64,000 nt of DNA. Source: Microtetraspora glauca. GTDB lineage: Bacteria; Actinomycetota; Actinomycetes; Streptosporangiales; Streptosporangiaceae. The stretch covers positions 62,001 to 126,000 of the forward strand of contig BBYL01000020.1 in the NCBI GenBank assembly GCA_001570385.1. The letters are read 5' to 3'. The position numbers were made by a program, and so were the translations under genes. Below are positions 16,131-28,119 of this stretch, one piece after another (position 1 is the first letter of the stretch; each line of letters starts with the position of its first letter). The notes under the pieces were generated by a model. That model did not search any database. It saw only the letters and a program-made list of their open reading frames with translations, and was not told the origin of the DNA.

Positions 16131-17004
16131 CCGGCTCCTCCGGTACGACGCGCGCCTTGGCGAACCGCCACGCGAACGCGGCGGCCACGCCGAAGCAGGC
16201 GACGACCACCAGCAGGGGCACGTTGCCCACGCCGAGAAGCTTGAGCGCCGAGGCGAGGAGCACGACCGCCAGCGCGAGCCGGATCACCTGGTCGGGCGCC
16301 CAGGCCGAGATCCGCGACCCCAGATAGACCCCGGGGATCGACCCCAGGAGCAGCGACGCGGTGAGATCGAGCTTGAAGTCGCCGAACAGGATGTGGCCCA
16401 CGGCCGCCGAGGCGACCAGCGGGACCGCCTGGACGAGGTCGGTGCCGACGAGCTGGTTGGCCCGCAGGGCCGGATAGACCATGACCAGCGCGACGACGAT
16501 GAGGGAGCCGGACCCGACCGACGTCACGCCCACGACCAAGCCCCCGACCATACCGATCAGTACAGTCGGCATTGGGCGCACGTCGACGTGCCGCGCGGAG
16601 AGCGCGCCCGCCCCCTGACGCAGGCCGAGGAGTGACTTCGCCAGCAGGCCGGTCAGCGCGAGCAGCAGTGCCACTCCGAGCGCGTACTTGACGGCCTGCT
16701 GCATCTGCTCGCCCTCGCCGAACAGCCGGGCGGCGAACACCCCGGCGAACGCCATGGGGACCGAGCCCAGGCAGAGCCAGCCCACCATGCGCAGGTTCAC
16801 CGTCCCGTTGCGCAGGTGCACCATGCCGCCCACCGGCTTCATGATCGCCGACGCCACGAGATCGCTGGAGACCGCGGCGAGCGGCGGCACGTTGAAGAAC
16901 AGCATCATCATCGGCGTCATGAGGGCGCCTCCGCCCATGCCGGTCAGCCCGACGATGATCGCCACGAGGAACGAGCCCGCCACCAGGGCCGGATCGATGT
17001 CCAT
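16102..17004 (-). CDS. TauE/SafE family anion permease
   Basis: A 300-residue integral membrane protein with about eight hydrophobic segments and the duplicated family features: GLTGMGGGALMTPMMMLFFNVPP at the N-terminus and VVGVTSVGSGSLIVVAL in the middle. Members export or import sulfite, sulfonates or sulfate. It lies next to the APS kinase gene (58 bases apart, same strand), so a sulfate or sulfite transport role for the cluster is the natural inference; direction of transport cannot be read. The start is ATG 17004. Confidence 0.83.
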   Translation of the reverse strand: MDIDPALVAGSFLVAIIVGLTGMGGGALMTPMMMLFFNVPPLAAVSSDLVASAIMKPVGGMVHLRNGTVNLRMVGWLCLGSVPMAFAGVFAARLFGEGEQMQQAVKYALGVALLLALTGLLAKSLLGLRQGAGALSARHVDVRPMPTVLIGMVGGLVVGVTSVGSGSLIVVALVMVYPALRANQLVGTDLVQAVPLVASAAVGHILFGDFKLDLTASLLLGSIPGVYLGSRISAWAPDQVIRLALAVVLLASALKLLGVGNVPLLVVVACFGVAAAFAWRFAKARVVPEEPVSAREPASR

Positions 17005-17061
17005 CAGTCGTTCACCGCTCCTCGTCCGCGTGGTTCCCCGCCGCGCCGGTTCCGTGCGTGA

Positions 17062-18279
17062 TCACCGGATCCATCCTCCCGATGTGAGCAGATTCAGCAC
17101 GGCGGAGACCGCCCTGTCCACCGTCATGCCGGTGGTGTCCAGCGTCAGCTCGGCGTCCTCGGGCTCCTCGTACGGGTCCGAGATGCCGGTGAACTCCGGG
17201 ATGAGCCCCGCGCGGGCCTTGGCGTACAGGCCCTTGCGGTCGCGGCGCTCGCACTCCTCCAGCGGCGTGGAGATGTGGACGAGGAGGAAGTCCGCGCCCA
17301 CCTCCTCGGCCATCGCGCGCACCTCGTCCCGGGTCTCGGCGTACGGCGCGATGGGCGCGCAGATGGCGAGGCCGCCGTGCCTCGCCACCTCGGCGGCGAC
17401 GAAGCCGATCCGCCGGATGTTGTGGTCGCGGTCCTCGCGGGAGAAGGTCAGCCCGGCGGACAGGAGCCGGCGGACGACGTCGCCGTCCAGGTAGGTGACG
17501 GTGCGGCCGCCCCGCTCCAGCAGGGCGTCCCGCAGCCCGCGGGCGATCGTGGACTTGCCGGAGCCGGACAGGCCGGTGAAGAACACCACGAGCCCGCGGC
17601 GGTGCGGCGGCCCGGGGATGACGACGGGCGCCGGGCCCGCGTAGTGCTCGGTCGCGCCGTAGTTGCGCGCCACGTGCTCGCGCAGCTCCAGGTCGATCTC
17701 GGGGTCCTCGCGCGGCGCGAGCGGTACGGCGACGACGGACGAGCCGGGCAGTGCGGCGGACGCCTTGAGCGCGGCCCGCACCACGGCGGGGCCGCTCTCC
17801 CCGAACACGAGGGGGAGCAGCAGGATGCCGGCCTCCAGTTCCTCGGCGGTCGCCGCGATGTCGTCGAGCGTGGCGGAGTCCAGGGGCCCCCGCATGGTGA
17901 CCGCGAGGGTCTCGCCGTCAGGCAGCTCCTTGCGCACGTCCTCGGGGGTACGGCGCAGCCGGGCGAACGGTCCGTACGCGGGGGCGTCGAGCGCCTCGAC
18001 CGGACCGGCGGCGTGGTGGCCGTCCCGCTCGCGCACGGTCATGACGGCGACGGACGCGCCCTCGGGGTCCTTGAGCGTGACCTGCTCGCCGGGCCGGATG
18101 CTCTCGGGAAGCGCGATGGTGATCGGGTCGGGCCACGATGTGCCGTCGGCGAGCCGTCCGTGGGCGACCACCTCGTCCACGTCGGCCGAGGTGAGGAAGC
18201 CGGTGAGCGGCGCGAACGCACCTGAGAGGAGCAGTTCCAGGTCGGCGAGCTCGCGCGCGTCAGGAGTCCATTCAGACAT
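17062..18279 (-). CDS. cysC: Adenylylsulfate kinase with degenerate ATP-sulfurylase-like N-terminus
   Basis: Phosphorylates APS to PAPS, the sulfate donor. The 405 residues split into an N-terminal half resembling the PUA-like and part of the catalytic domain of ATP sulfurylase (LSGAFAPLTGFLT at 18-30), and a C-terminal APS kinase domain with P-loop GLSGSGKST (236-244), LDGDVVRR (264-271), FSREDRDHNIRR and KGLYAKARAG. The QxRNP/HxxH residues of active sulfurylase are not visible, so only the kinase is expected to work; CysDN supplies APS. ATG 18279 (GGAAG upstream) is chosen; ATG 18288 is an alternative. Confidence 0.9.
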   Translation of the reverse strand: MSEWTPDARELADLELLLSGAFAPLTGFLTSADVDEVVAHGRLADGTSWPDPITIALPESIRPGEQVTLKDPEGASVAVMTVRERDGHHAAGPVEALDAPAYGPFARLRRTPEDVRKELPDGETLAVTMRGPLDSATLDDIAATAEELEAGILLLPLVFGESGPAVVRAALKASAALPGSSVVAVPLAPREDPEIDLELREHVARNYGATEHYAGPAPVVIPGPPHRRGLVVFFTGLSGSGKSTIARGLRDALLERGGRTVTYLDGDVVRRLLSAGLTFSREDRDHNIRRIGFVAAEVARHGGLAICAPIAPYAETRDEVRAMAEEVGADFLLVHISTPLEECERRDRKGLYAKARAGLIPEFTGISDPYEEPEDAELTLDTTGMTVDRAVSAVLNLLTSGGWIR

Positions 18280-18391
18280 AGCTTCCATTTCCGATCGAAT
18301 TAGTCGGATACCTACCTTATCCCGCGACCGAGGCATAGCGCAGCCCTTGCCGGGGCGTCCAAGAAGGTGACATTAACCCCTGGAGGTGGTC

Positions 18392-18913
18392 GTGGACGCC
18401 GCAGACGAGCGACGTTTCCGCGAGTTCGTGTCTGAGGCGTCTCCGGCACTGATGAGACTGGGCTTCCTGCTGACAGGAGGAGATCAGCACTCAGCCGAGG
18501 ATCTGGTGCAGACCGCGCTGGCCAAGGCGCTCACGAAGTGGAGCCGCATCGACGATCCGGAGGCGTACGTCCGGCAGATCATGTACCGGCAGCAGATCAG
18601 CTGGTGGCGGCTGCATCGGCGACGGCGGGAGACGGTCGTCGCGGACCCGCCGGAACGGGCGGCGGGGGACGGCTTCAGCCCGACGGAGTTGAGGCTCGCC
18701 CTGCGCCAGGCGCTCGCCCGGCTCACGCCCCGCCAACGGGCCGTTCTGGTCCTGCGTTATCTCGAGGACCTGTCCGAGGCCGAAGTGGCGCGGATCCTGG
18801 GCTGCTCGGTCGGGACCGTGCGCAGCACCACGCACCGGTCACTCGCCCGGTTGCGCGGCAACGCGCCGGAACTCGCCGATTTCCGTCTTTCCGCCAGTGA
18901 GGTGAGGTCATGA
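18392..18913 (+). CDS. SigE-family RNA polymerase sigma factor
   Basis: Extracytoplasmic-function-like sigma-70 factor of about 173 residues. Region 2 is AEDLVQTALAKALTKWSRIDDPEAYVR-like (around 35-62) and region 4 is LTPRQRAVLVLRYLEDLSEAEVARILGCSVGTVRS (around 110-146). GTG 18392 is preferred, with GGAGG five bases before it; GTG 18386 overlaps that motif. The stop overlaps the next start by ATGA. The partner gene encodes a membrane-anchored propeller, a common pairing in actinomycetes. Confidence 0.9.
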   Translation: MDAADERRFREFVSEASPALMRLGFLLTGGDQHSAEDLVQTALAKALTKWSRIDDPEAYVRQIMYRQQISWWRLHRRRRETVVADPPERAAGDGFSPTELRLALRQALARLTPRQRAVLVLRYLEDLSEAEVARILGCSVGTVRSTTHRSLARLRGNAPELADFRLSASEVRS

Positions 18914-20145
18914 CGCCCCGAGTGCTCAAGGAGACCCTGGAGGAGTGGGCACGTGAGGCGCGCGTCCCACGCGACCTGGCCGATCGCGCGCTGCGGCGGA
19001 GCGGACGTCGTCGTCTCGACGCGTACCTCGCCCCCGCGTTCGCGACCGGGATCGTGGTCCTGGCGGTCATGCTGGCGGTCCCGTGGTTGCGGGCGGCCGG
19101 GCCCGCGCCCGTACGGCCGGCGGTGTCGCCGTCTGGGGCGCCGTTGAGGCAGGTGATCCCGCTCCGGCCTGCGGACGATCCTCCGGTCAAGGTGACCTTC
19201 GACGAGCGGAGCCGGGGCGGTGTGCTCACGGACACGCGCAACTCCCCGCCGAAGGAGATGATCGCGGCCGGCCGCGTGGCGGTCTCGGCGTACTGGGTCT
19301 GGAATACGCGGGCCACCGCCGACGGGGAGACGCTCGACCGCACCTGGTACCTGCTCGACCAGGTCACCCTGAGGTACGAGAAGACGGACTGGGGCTACCT
19401 CGATGTGGCGCCTGGCCTGCGGTACGCGGCGGTGCTGGAGAAGGACCTTCCGGTGCGGCGCATCGGGATCTTCGACATGGAGACGCGCAAGATCCGGGCC
19501 TGGATCCAGGTGGACGAGCCCGTCGGCGGGGTCGCCTGGTCGCCGGACGGTACGCGGCTGGTCGCCACCGCCTACCCACGGCACCCCGACGTGCGGATGG
19601 GACCGGTCGGTGACGGCCGGGGCGCCGCCAGGACCGGCTTCTACGTGATCGATGTGGCGACCGCCACCGCGGGAGAGTTCCACGCGGTGGATCCCGACGC
19701 CGTCGACAACCCGAACGGGCGCCGCGACTTCGGGTGGAGCGACGACGGCGCGCTGATCTACGAATGGGACATCTCCCCGCGGCACAAGGTCTTCTACGAC
19801 CTTGAGGGCAACCCGCGCGACGCTCCGGCCGACTACGTGGTGACGGAGTCCGAGGCCGGTGTCTCGCCCGACGGCACACTGCTGGCCGGAAGGGGCGGGC
19901 TGCCGACCAAGGTGACCGAACGCGCGACGGGCGCGGTCGTGGGACGCCAGCGGGTGCTGCGACTGCTGGCGTGGGCCGACGACGACCATCTCATCGCTCT
20001 CGGCTGCGCGGGCTCGTGCGGGAACGAGTTCGCCAACGGGCTGGTGCTGGTGAGCGTCGACGGCGCGAAGACGGTGCAGCTCAGCGCCAACCGGAAGAAC
20101 ACGACGAAGCCCGGATCCTGGGAGCCGGTCTTCACCCTCAGATAG
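18910..20145 (+). CDS. Membrane-anchored beta-propeller-like protein, sigma-factor partner
   Basis: A 411-residue protein with a short cytoplasmic head (about 1-38), one membrane segment (39-58, APAFATGIVVLAVMLAVPWL) and an extracytoplasmic part with propeller-like blades: GGVAWSPDGTRLVA, GWSDDGALIYEWD, GVSPDGTLLAG, RLLAWADDDHLIALG. It is coupled to the sigma gene by ATGA overlap. No canonical zinc-binding anti-sigma motif is seen in the head. A regulatory role on the sigma factor is inferred only from the pairing. A CAGATAGACACC direct repeat spans its stop codon. Confidence 0.65.
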   Translation: MTPRVLKETLEEWAREARVPRDLADRALRRSGRRRLDAYLAPAFATGIVVLAVMLAVPWLRAAGPAPVRPAVSPSGAPLRQVIPLRPADDPPVKVTFDERSRGGVLTDTRNSPPKEMIAAGRVAVSAYWVWNTRATADGETLDRTWYLLDQVTLRYEKTDWGYLDVAPGLRYAAVLEKDLPVRRIGIFDMETRKIRAWIQVDEPVGGVAWSPDGTRLVATAYPRHPDVRMGPVGDGRGAARTGFYVIDVATATAGEFHAVDPDAVDNPNGRRDFGWSDDGALIYEWDISPRHKVFYDLEGNPRDAPADYVVTESEAGVSPDGTLLAGRGGLPTKVTERATGAVVGRQRVLRLLAWADDDHLIALGCAGSCGNEFANGLVLVSVDGAKTVQLSANRKNTTKPGSWEPVFTLR

Positions 20146-20162
20146 ACACCCAGATAGACACC
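20139..20162. repeat. 12-bp tandem direct repeat across a stop codon
   Basis: CAGATAGACACC occurs twice in succession (20139-20150 and 20151-20162). The first copy contains the TAG stop of the propeller gene and the second lies just after it, so the duplication leaves the product unchanged. Confidence 0.7.
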
Positions 20163-20273
20163 GCCTGGAGAGGCCGGATCGCGGGACCGCAGGTGGAGCG
20201 GCCCGGTCGCGTGAGGCCGGGTGGTGCCGGTTCGGGTGAGCCCGATCAGATGAGCCGGTTCTGTCGGGGCGGG

Positions 20274-21020
20274 TCAGATCAGGCGGGCGAAGTGGCTCTG
20301 CGGCTTGCGGACGACCAGGATGATCTCGTCATGACCGGCGGGCAGGCGTCCTCCGGAGAGCTTGCCCACCATCCCGCACACCGTCTCCACCAGACCCGCC
20401 CGCGGCCCGCGGCATGCGGGGCCACTCGTCCTGGTGTAGTCCTCGGCGATCATCAGGCCCCGCATGAGGCAGTACGCGTTGATGCCCTCGCGTGAGCTGA
20501 CCGGCTCGTAGACGGCGGGCAGCGGGCCCACGGTCCCGGCCGGGACGAACCCCTTCCACACCATCCGGCGCACCCAGGACGGCAGCATCCGGTCGCAGAA
20601 GCCGTACGCCGAGCTCCTGTCCCTGAGCCGGATCAGCATCAGCCCGCCGGGACGCAGCCCGGCCGCCATGCGGTCCAGCACGAGCTCGGCGTTGCGGATG
20701 CGGTCCAGCAGGAAGTCCACGAAGATCACGTCGTAGGAGCGCTGCGGGATCGGCACGTTGCGCAGGTCGCCCAGCGTGAACGAATCCAGGTCGTCGCGTT
20801 TGGTGGCGTACGCCCGCAGCGCGGGCAGGTCCTCGTCGATCCCGCTGACCCGGGAGCCGAACCTGTCCATGTTCCCGTCGCCGAAAATCGACGTGCTGGC
20901 CCGGCCGCACCCGGCGACGAGGATGTCGAGCTTGCGGCCGAGCTGCTCGGTCCACTGCTCGCGGATCTTCTTGCTGAAAACGTCGTCGTGGCCCGCCGAC
21001 GGCGAACGAACATCGGTCAT
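20274..21020 (-). CDS. Class I SAM-dependent methyltransferase
   Basis: A 248-residue protein with a Rossmann-type methyltransferase core: motif I is LDILVAGCGRAST, an acidic residue follows in VSGIDEDLPAL, and the post-core AAGLRPGGLMLIRLRD matches motif III/post-III. ATG 21020 (GGTGAC upstream) is preferred; the open frame extends 47 codons further without a good start signal. It is a single-gene unit, convergent with the sigma/propeller pair and divergent from mfd. The substrate is unknown. Confidence 0.75.
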   Translation of the reverse strand: MTDVRSPSAGHDDVFSKKIREQWTEQLGRKLDILVAGCGRASTSIFGDGNMDRFGSRVSGIDEDLPALRAYATKRDDLDSFTLGDLRNVPIPQRSYDVIFVDFLLDRIRNAELVLDRMAAGLRPGGLMLIRLRDRSSAYGFCDRMLPSWVRRMVWKGFVPAGTVGPLPAVYEPVSSREGINAYCLMRGLMIAEDYTRTSGPACRGPRAGLVETVCGMVGKLSGGRLPAGHDEIILVVRKPQSHFARLI

Positions 21021-21122
21021 GTCACCGATAGTAATCAGACATGCTCGCAGCGTTGTGTATCCGGGTCGCGGCAAGCGGTTTGTCCGGGCACGTCGGTGGG
21101 CGGGCGTAGCCTTGAGCAATGC

Positions 21123-21146
21123 CCCCCGGTTCGCACCGACCGGGGG
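21123..21146 (+). promoter_or_regulatory. GC-rich hairpin upstream of mfd
   Basis: CCCCCGGT (21123-21130) pairs with ACCGGGGG (21139-21146), loop eight bases, followed by TTT. It lies 28 bases before the mfd ATG. It could be a weak intrinsic terminator/attenuator in the mfd leader or simply a leader hairpin; the T-run is too short to call termination firmly. Confidence 0.35.
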
Positions 21147-21173
21147 TTTGACCCGTGCCATCGTGGGGCTTTT

Positions 21174-24659
<3,486 letters not shown>

Positions 24660-24718
24660 CCCGCGGATCTGTGAGAATCGGCACAATTGCCTGACCTGCG
24701 TCGTCGGAGGGATCGTTC

Positions 24719-25318
24719 GTGAAGTCGTATCGAGTGCGGGTCGCCGTGGCCGCGGGGCTGGCGGTCGCCGGTCTCGCGTTGAGCGCCTGCGGGCCCGTCC
24801 AGGCCGGTGCCGCAGCCATCGTGGGCAAGGAGCGCATCTCCTCCAGTGATCTGGACGCGAAGGTTCGCGAGTTCCGCGCCGACCTCGCCTCCCGCAAGAT
24901 GGCGGAGGACCAGCTCAACCTGAGCATGTCGGTTCCGCAGCTCATCCTGTACAACACGGCCAACGCGCGGCAGTACGCCGAGCTCGCGCGGCGCAAGGGC
25001 GTCACCGTCGCCGAGAGCGAGATCGACGGCTTCGTCGCCGCGCGCGGCGGCCAGGCGAAGGTCGACGAGATGCTGCTGTCCGGCGGCATTCCGCGCTCCA
25101 TGGGCCGGGACACCATCCGGGCGGTTCTCGTCCAGCAGAAGCTGATGGCGCAGGCGGGCGCGGGCAACGACGAGCAGAGCGTCCAGGCCGCGCTGGTCAA
25201 GGTGGGCCAGGAGGCGGACGCCGCCGTCCCGGTCACCTTCAGCCCGAGGTACGGCAAGTTCGACCCGCAGCAGGGCTTCGTCGCCGACGACCGCTTCGGC
25301 GCCGTCGCCGCCCAGTAG
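24719..25318 (+). CDS. SurA N-terminal-domain lipoprotein
   Basis: A 199-residue predicted lipoprotein with a signal peptide and lipobox LSAC (C24). The mature part has the SurA N-terminal pattern: AAIVGKERISSSDLDAKVREF followed by helices including RKGVTVAESEIDGFVAARGG. No parvulin PPIase domain is present, so a chaperone rather than isomerase role outside the membrane is inferred. GTG 24719 follows CGGAGGGA. It sits between mfd and mazG on the same strand, an arrangement common in actinomycetes. Confidence 0.82.
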   Translation: MKSYRVRVAVAAGLAVAGLALSACGPVQAGAAAIVGKERISSSDLDAKVREFRADLASRKMAEDQLNLSMSVPQLILYNTANARQYAELARRKGVTVAESEIDGFVAARGGQAKVDEMLLSGGIPRSMGRDTIRAVLVQQKLMAQAGAGNDEQSVQAALVKVGQEADAAVPVTFSPRYGKFDPQQGFVADDRFGAVAAQ

Positions 25319-25336
25319 GCCGGTGTTCTCCTCGGC

Positions 25337-26296
25337 ATGGCGCTGATCATCCTGACGACGTCGCCCCGGGTCGCCCCGGGGCTGCTGACCGGCCAGGCGT
25401 GGGCGGCGCTCGGCCGGCACCCCGTCCGCACCGCCTCGGCCGACCACCCCTACCTGCCCTTCCTCGCCGAGGCGGGCATCGAGGTCGAGACGGTGACGCC
25501 CGACCCCGCCGCCCTCGCCCGCGAAGGCCGTACGGACACGATCGTCTGGCTGGCCGCGCAGGACGGCGAGGAGGCGTTCATGCGGGCGCTGGGGCAGGCG
25601 GCGATCACCCTTGAGGACCCTCCGGTGATCGAGGTGCTCCCCGGGTCCTACGACCTGCCGGGCGCCAGGCTGCTCGATCTCGTCCGGGTCATGGACCGGC
25701 TGCGGCGCGAGTGCCCCTGGGATCGCGAGCAGACCCACGAGTCGTTGGTGCCCTACCTCGTCGAGGAGTCCTACGAGGTCCTGGAGACGATCGAGGAGGG
25801 CGACCGGGCGGCGCTCCGCGAGGAGCTCGGCGACCTGCTGCTCCAGGTGATGTTCCACTCCCGCGTCGCGCAGGAGCGGCCGCCGGAGGACGACGGGTTC
25901 GACATCGACGACGTCGCGGCCGGCATCGTCGAGAAACTGGTCCGCCGCCACCCCCACGTCTTCGCCGGGACGAGCGTGTCGGGGGCCGGCGAGGTCAGCG
26001 ACAACTGGGAGACCATCAAGGCCGCCGAGCGGGCGGCCAAGGGAGCGCCGGAGTCGGCTGTGGCGGGTGTGCCCATGGGCCAGCCCGCGCTGTCCCTGGC
26101 CGCCCAGCTGCTGCGCCGCGCGGAGCGTGCCGGTGCCCCCGCCGAGCTGGCCGGGGATCTTCCCTCCGAGCTCGGCGCGCGGCTCTTCGAGCTCGTACGG
26201 CTGGCGGCGGAGCGCGGCCTGGACCCGGAGGCCGAGCTGCGGGCGGCGGCCCGCGCGTACCGCTCCCGGGTGGAGGAGTGGGAGACCCGCGCATGA
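25337..26296 (+). CDS. mazG: MazG nucleoside triphosphate pyrophosphohydrolase
   Basis: Hydrolyses nucleoside triphosphates to monophosphates and pyrophosphate, cleaning up aberrant nucleotides. The 319 residues include an actinobacterial N-terminal extension (about 1-110) and a MazG domain with LRRECPWDREQTHESL, LVEESYEVLETIEEGD and REELGDLLLQVMFHS (the ExxED-type metal site). A C-terminal KAAER-type MazG stretch (SDNWETIKAAER) is also present. It starts 19 bases after the SurA-like gene and precedes eno. Confidence 0.93.
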   Translation: MALIILTTSPRVAPGLLTGQAWAALGRHPVRTASADHPYLPFLAEAGIEVETVTPDPAALAREGRTDTIVWLAAQDGEEAFMRALGQAAITLEDPPVIEVLPGSYDLPGARLLDLVRVMDRLRRECPWDREQTHESLVPYLVEESYEVLETIEEGDRAALREELGDLLLQVMFHSRVAQERPPEDDGFDIDDVAAGIVEKLVRRHPHVFAGTSVSGAGEVSDNWETIKAAERAAKGAPESAVAGVPMGQPALSLAAQLLRRAERAGAPAELAGDLPSELGARLFELVRLAAERGLDPEAELRAAARAYRSRVEEWETRA

Positions 26297-26384
26297 CGGG
26301 ACGAACAGGGCGGTAGCCGTACCGGGTAGTAGGGGCCGATAGGCTCGTGAGGCAAACTGCCCGCGACTTTGCTAGGAGCGATCC

Positions 26385-27665
26385 GTGGCTGCCATCGAGG
26401 CCGTTACCGCCCGCGAGATCCTGGACTCCCGTGGCAACCCCACGGTCGAGGTCGAAGTCCTGCTCGACGACCACAGCACCGGCCGCGCCGCGGTCCCGAG
26501 CGGCGCCTCGACGGGCCAGTTCGAGGCTGTCGAGCTGCGTGACGGCGACAAGAGGCGATACCTCGGCAAGGGTGTCGAGAAGGCCGTCCTCGGCGTGACG
26601 GACGAGATCGCCGACGAGATCATCGGCTTCGACGCCGAGGAGCAGCGACTGATCGACCAGACGATGATCGACTTGGACGCCACGCCCAACAAGGCCAGGC
26701 TCGGCGCCAACGCGATCCTCGGCGTCTCGCTCGCCGTGGCGAAGGCCGCGGCCGACAGTGCCGACCTGCCGCTGTTCCGTTACGTCGGCGGCCCGAACGC
26801 GCACATCCTGCCCGTGCCGATGATGAACATCCTGAACGGCGGCGCGCACGCCGACACCAACGTCGACATCCAGGAGTTCATGATCGCGCCGATCGGCGCC
26901 GAGACGTTCTCCGACGCCGTGCGCATGGGCACCGAGACCTACCACTCGCTCAAGAGCGTGCTGAAGGAGAAGGGCTACGCCACGGGCCTGGGCGACGAGG
27001 GCGGCTTCGCGCCGAGCCTCCCGTCCAACCGCGACGCGCTCGACCTGATCCTCGTGGCCATCGAGAAGGCGGGATACACCCCCGGCGAGGACATCGCCCT
27101 CGCGCTCGACGTGGCCGCCTCCGAGTTCCACAAGGACGGCGTCTACACGATCGACGGCAAGGGCCTGTCCGCCGCCGAGCTGATCGCCTTCTACGAGGAC
27201 CTCGTCCGCTCCTACCCGCTGGTCTCCATCGAGGACCCGCTGAACGAGGAGGACTGGGAGGGCTGGCAGGCCATCACCGCCGCCCTCGGCAACCGGGTCC
27301 AGCTCGTCGGCGACGACCTGTTCGTCACCAACCCGGAGCGGCTGGAGCGCGGCATCCGCGACGGCGCGGCGAACGCCCTGCTGGTCAAGGTCAACCAGAT
27401 CGGCACCCTGTCCGAGACCCTCGACGCGGTCGAGCTCGCCCACCGCAGCGGTTACCGCTGCATGATGAGCCACCGCTCCGGCGAGACGGAGGACACCACG
27501 ATCGCCGACCTGGCCGTCGCGACCAACTGCGGCCAGATCAAGACCGGCGCGCCGGCCCGATCCGACCGCGTCGCGAAGTACAACCAGCTCCTGCGCATCG
27601 AGGAGCTGCTCGACGACGCCGCCCGTTACGCGGGCCGGGGCGCGTTCCCCCGGTTCCGGGGCTAG
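26385..27665 (+). CDS. eno: Enolase
   Basis: Glycolytic enzyme converting 2-phosphoglycerate to phosphoenolpyruvate. The 426 residues are full length and carry SGASTGQFEAVELRDGD, GLGDEGGFAPSL with the catalytic glutamate, the metal ligands in DVAASEFHKDG and SIEDPLNEEDW, the catalytic lysine in LLVKVNQIGTLSE, and SHRSGETEDT. GTG 26385 lies after AGGAGCGA. The gene begins a conserved actinobacterial run eno-ftsB/divIC-DUF501-ppx. Confidence 0.99.
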   Translation: MAAIEAVTAREILDSRGNPTVEVEVLLDDHSTGRAAVPSGASTGQFEAVELRDGDKRRYLGKGVEKAVLGVTDEIADEIIGFDAEEQRLIDQTMIDLDATPNKARLGANAILGVSLAVAKAAADSADLPLFRYVGGPNAHILPVPMMNILNGGAHADTNVDIQEFMIAPIGAETFSDAVRMGTETYHSLKSVLKEKGYATGLGDEGGFAPSLPSNRDALDLILVAIEKAGYTPGEDIALALDVAASEFHKDGVYTIDGKGLSAAELIAFYEDLVRSYPLVSIEDPLNEEDWEGWQAITAALGNRVQLVGDDLFVTNPERLERGIRDGAANALLVKVNQIGTLSETLDAVELAHRSGYRCMMSHRSGETEDTTIADLAVATNCGQIKTGAPARSDRVAKYNQLLRIEELLDDAARYAGRGAFPRFRG

Positions 27666-27708
27666 TTTGTGACGATGCCCCGCTCGGGCGTTCGGGAGGT
27701 GGTTGGAG

Positions 27709-28107
27709 TTGGCGAAGCGGCCGCAGCTGACGGGACGCGCGGCGATCCTCGCGGTCGTCGTGTGCGCGATCGCGATGAGCCTGGCCTACCCCTTCCGTGA
27801 GTACATCGCCCAGCGGCGGCAGATCGCCGAGCTCGAACAGGAGCAGGCACAGGCCCTCCAGCACCTGCGCAATCTCGAGGACCAGCGCAGGAAGCTGGAG
27901 GACCCCGATTACATCAAGCAGCTCGCGAAAAAGCGGCTGCACTACTGCGAGCCCGACGCCAAGTGCTACGTCCTGCTCGACGGCAAGGACAAGGCGGTCA
28001 CGGTGAAGGCCGAGGCGAAGAAGTCCGGAACCGCCCCGTGGTACGTGACACTCTGGCAGTCCGTCCAGGCGGCGGACGCGGGCGACGGCCAGAAGGCCGC
28101 TTCGTGA
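27709..28107 (+). CDS. FtsB/DivIC septum formation initiator protein
   Basis: Bitopic cell-division protein that forms a coiled coil with FtsL-type partners at the septum. It has about 132 residues: a basic N-terminus, one membrane segment (AAILAVVVCAIAMSLAYPF), a coiled coil (RRQIAELEQEQAQALQHLRNLEDQRRKLED) and the family motif DPDYIKQLAKKRLHYCEPDAKCYVLL. The start is set at TTG 27709, eight bases after GGGAGGT; TTG 27703 is too close to it. It lies between eno and the DUF501 gene, the usual place for this family. Confidence 0.9.
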   Translation: MAKRPQLTGRAAILAVVVCAIAMSLAYPFREYIAQRRQIAELEQEQAQALQHLRNLEDQRRKLEDPDYIKQLAKKRLHYCEPDAKCYVLLDGKDKAVTVKAEAKKSGTAPWYVTLWQSVQAADAGDGQKAAS

Positions 28108-28119
28108 AGGAGTTCGAGG

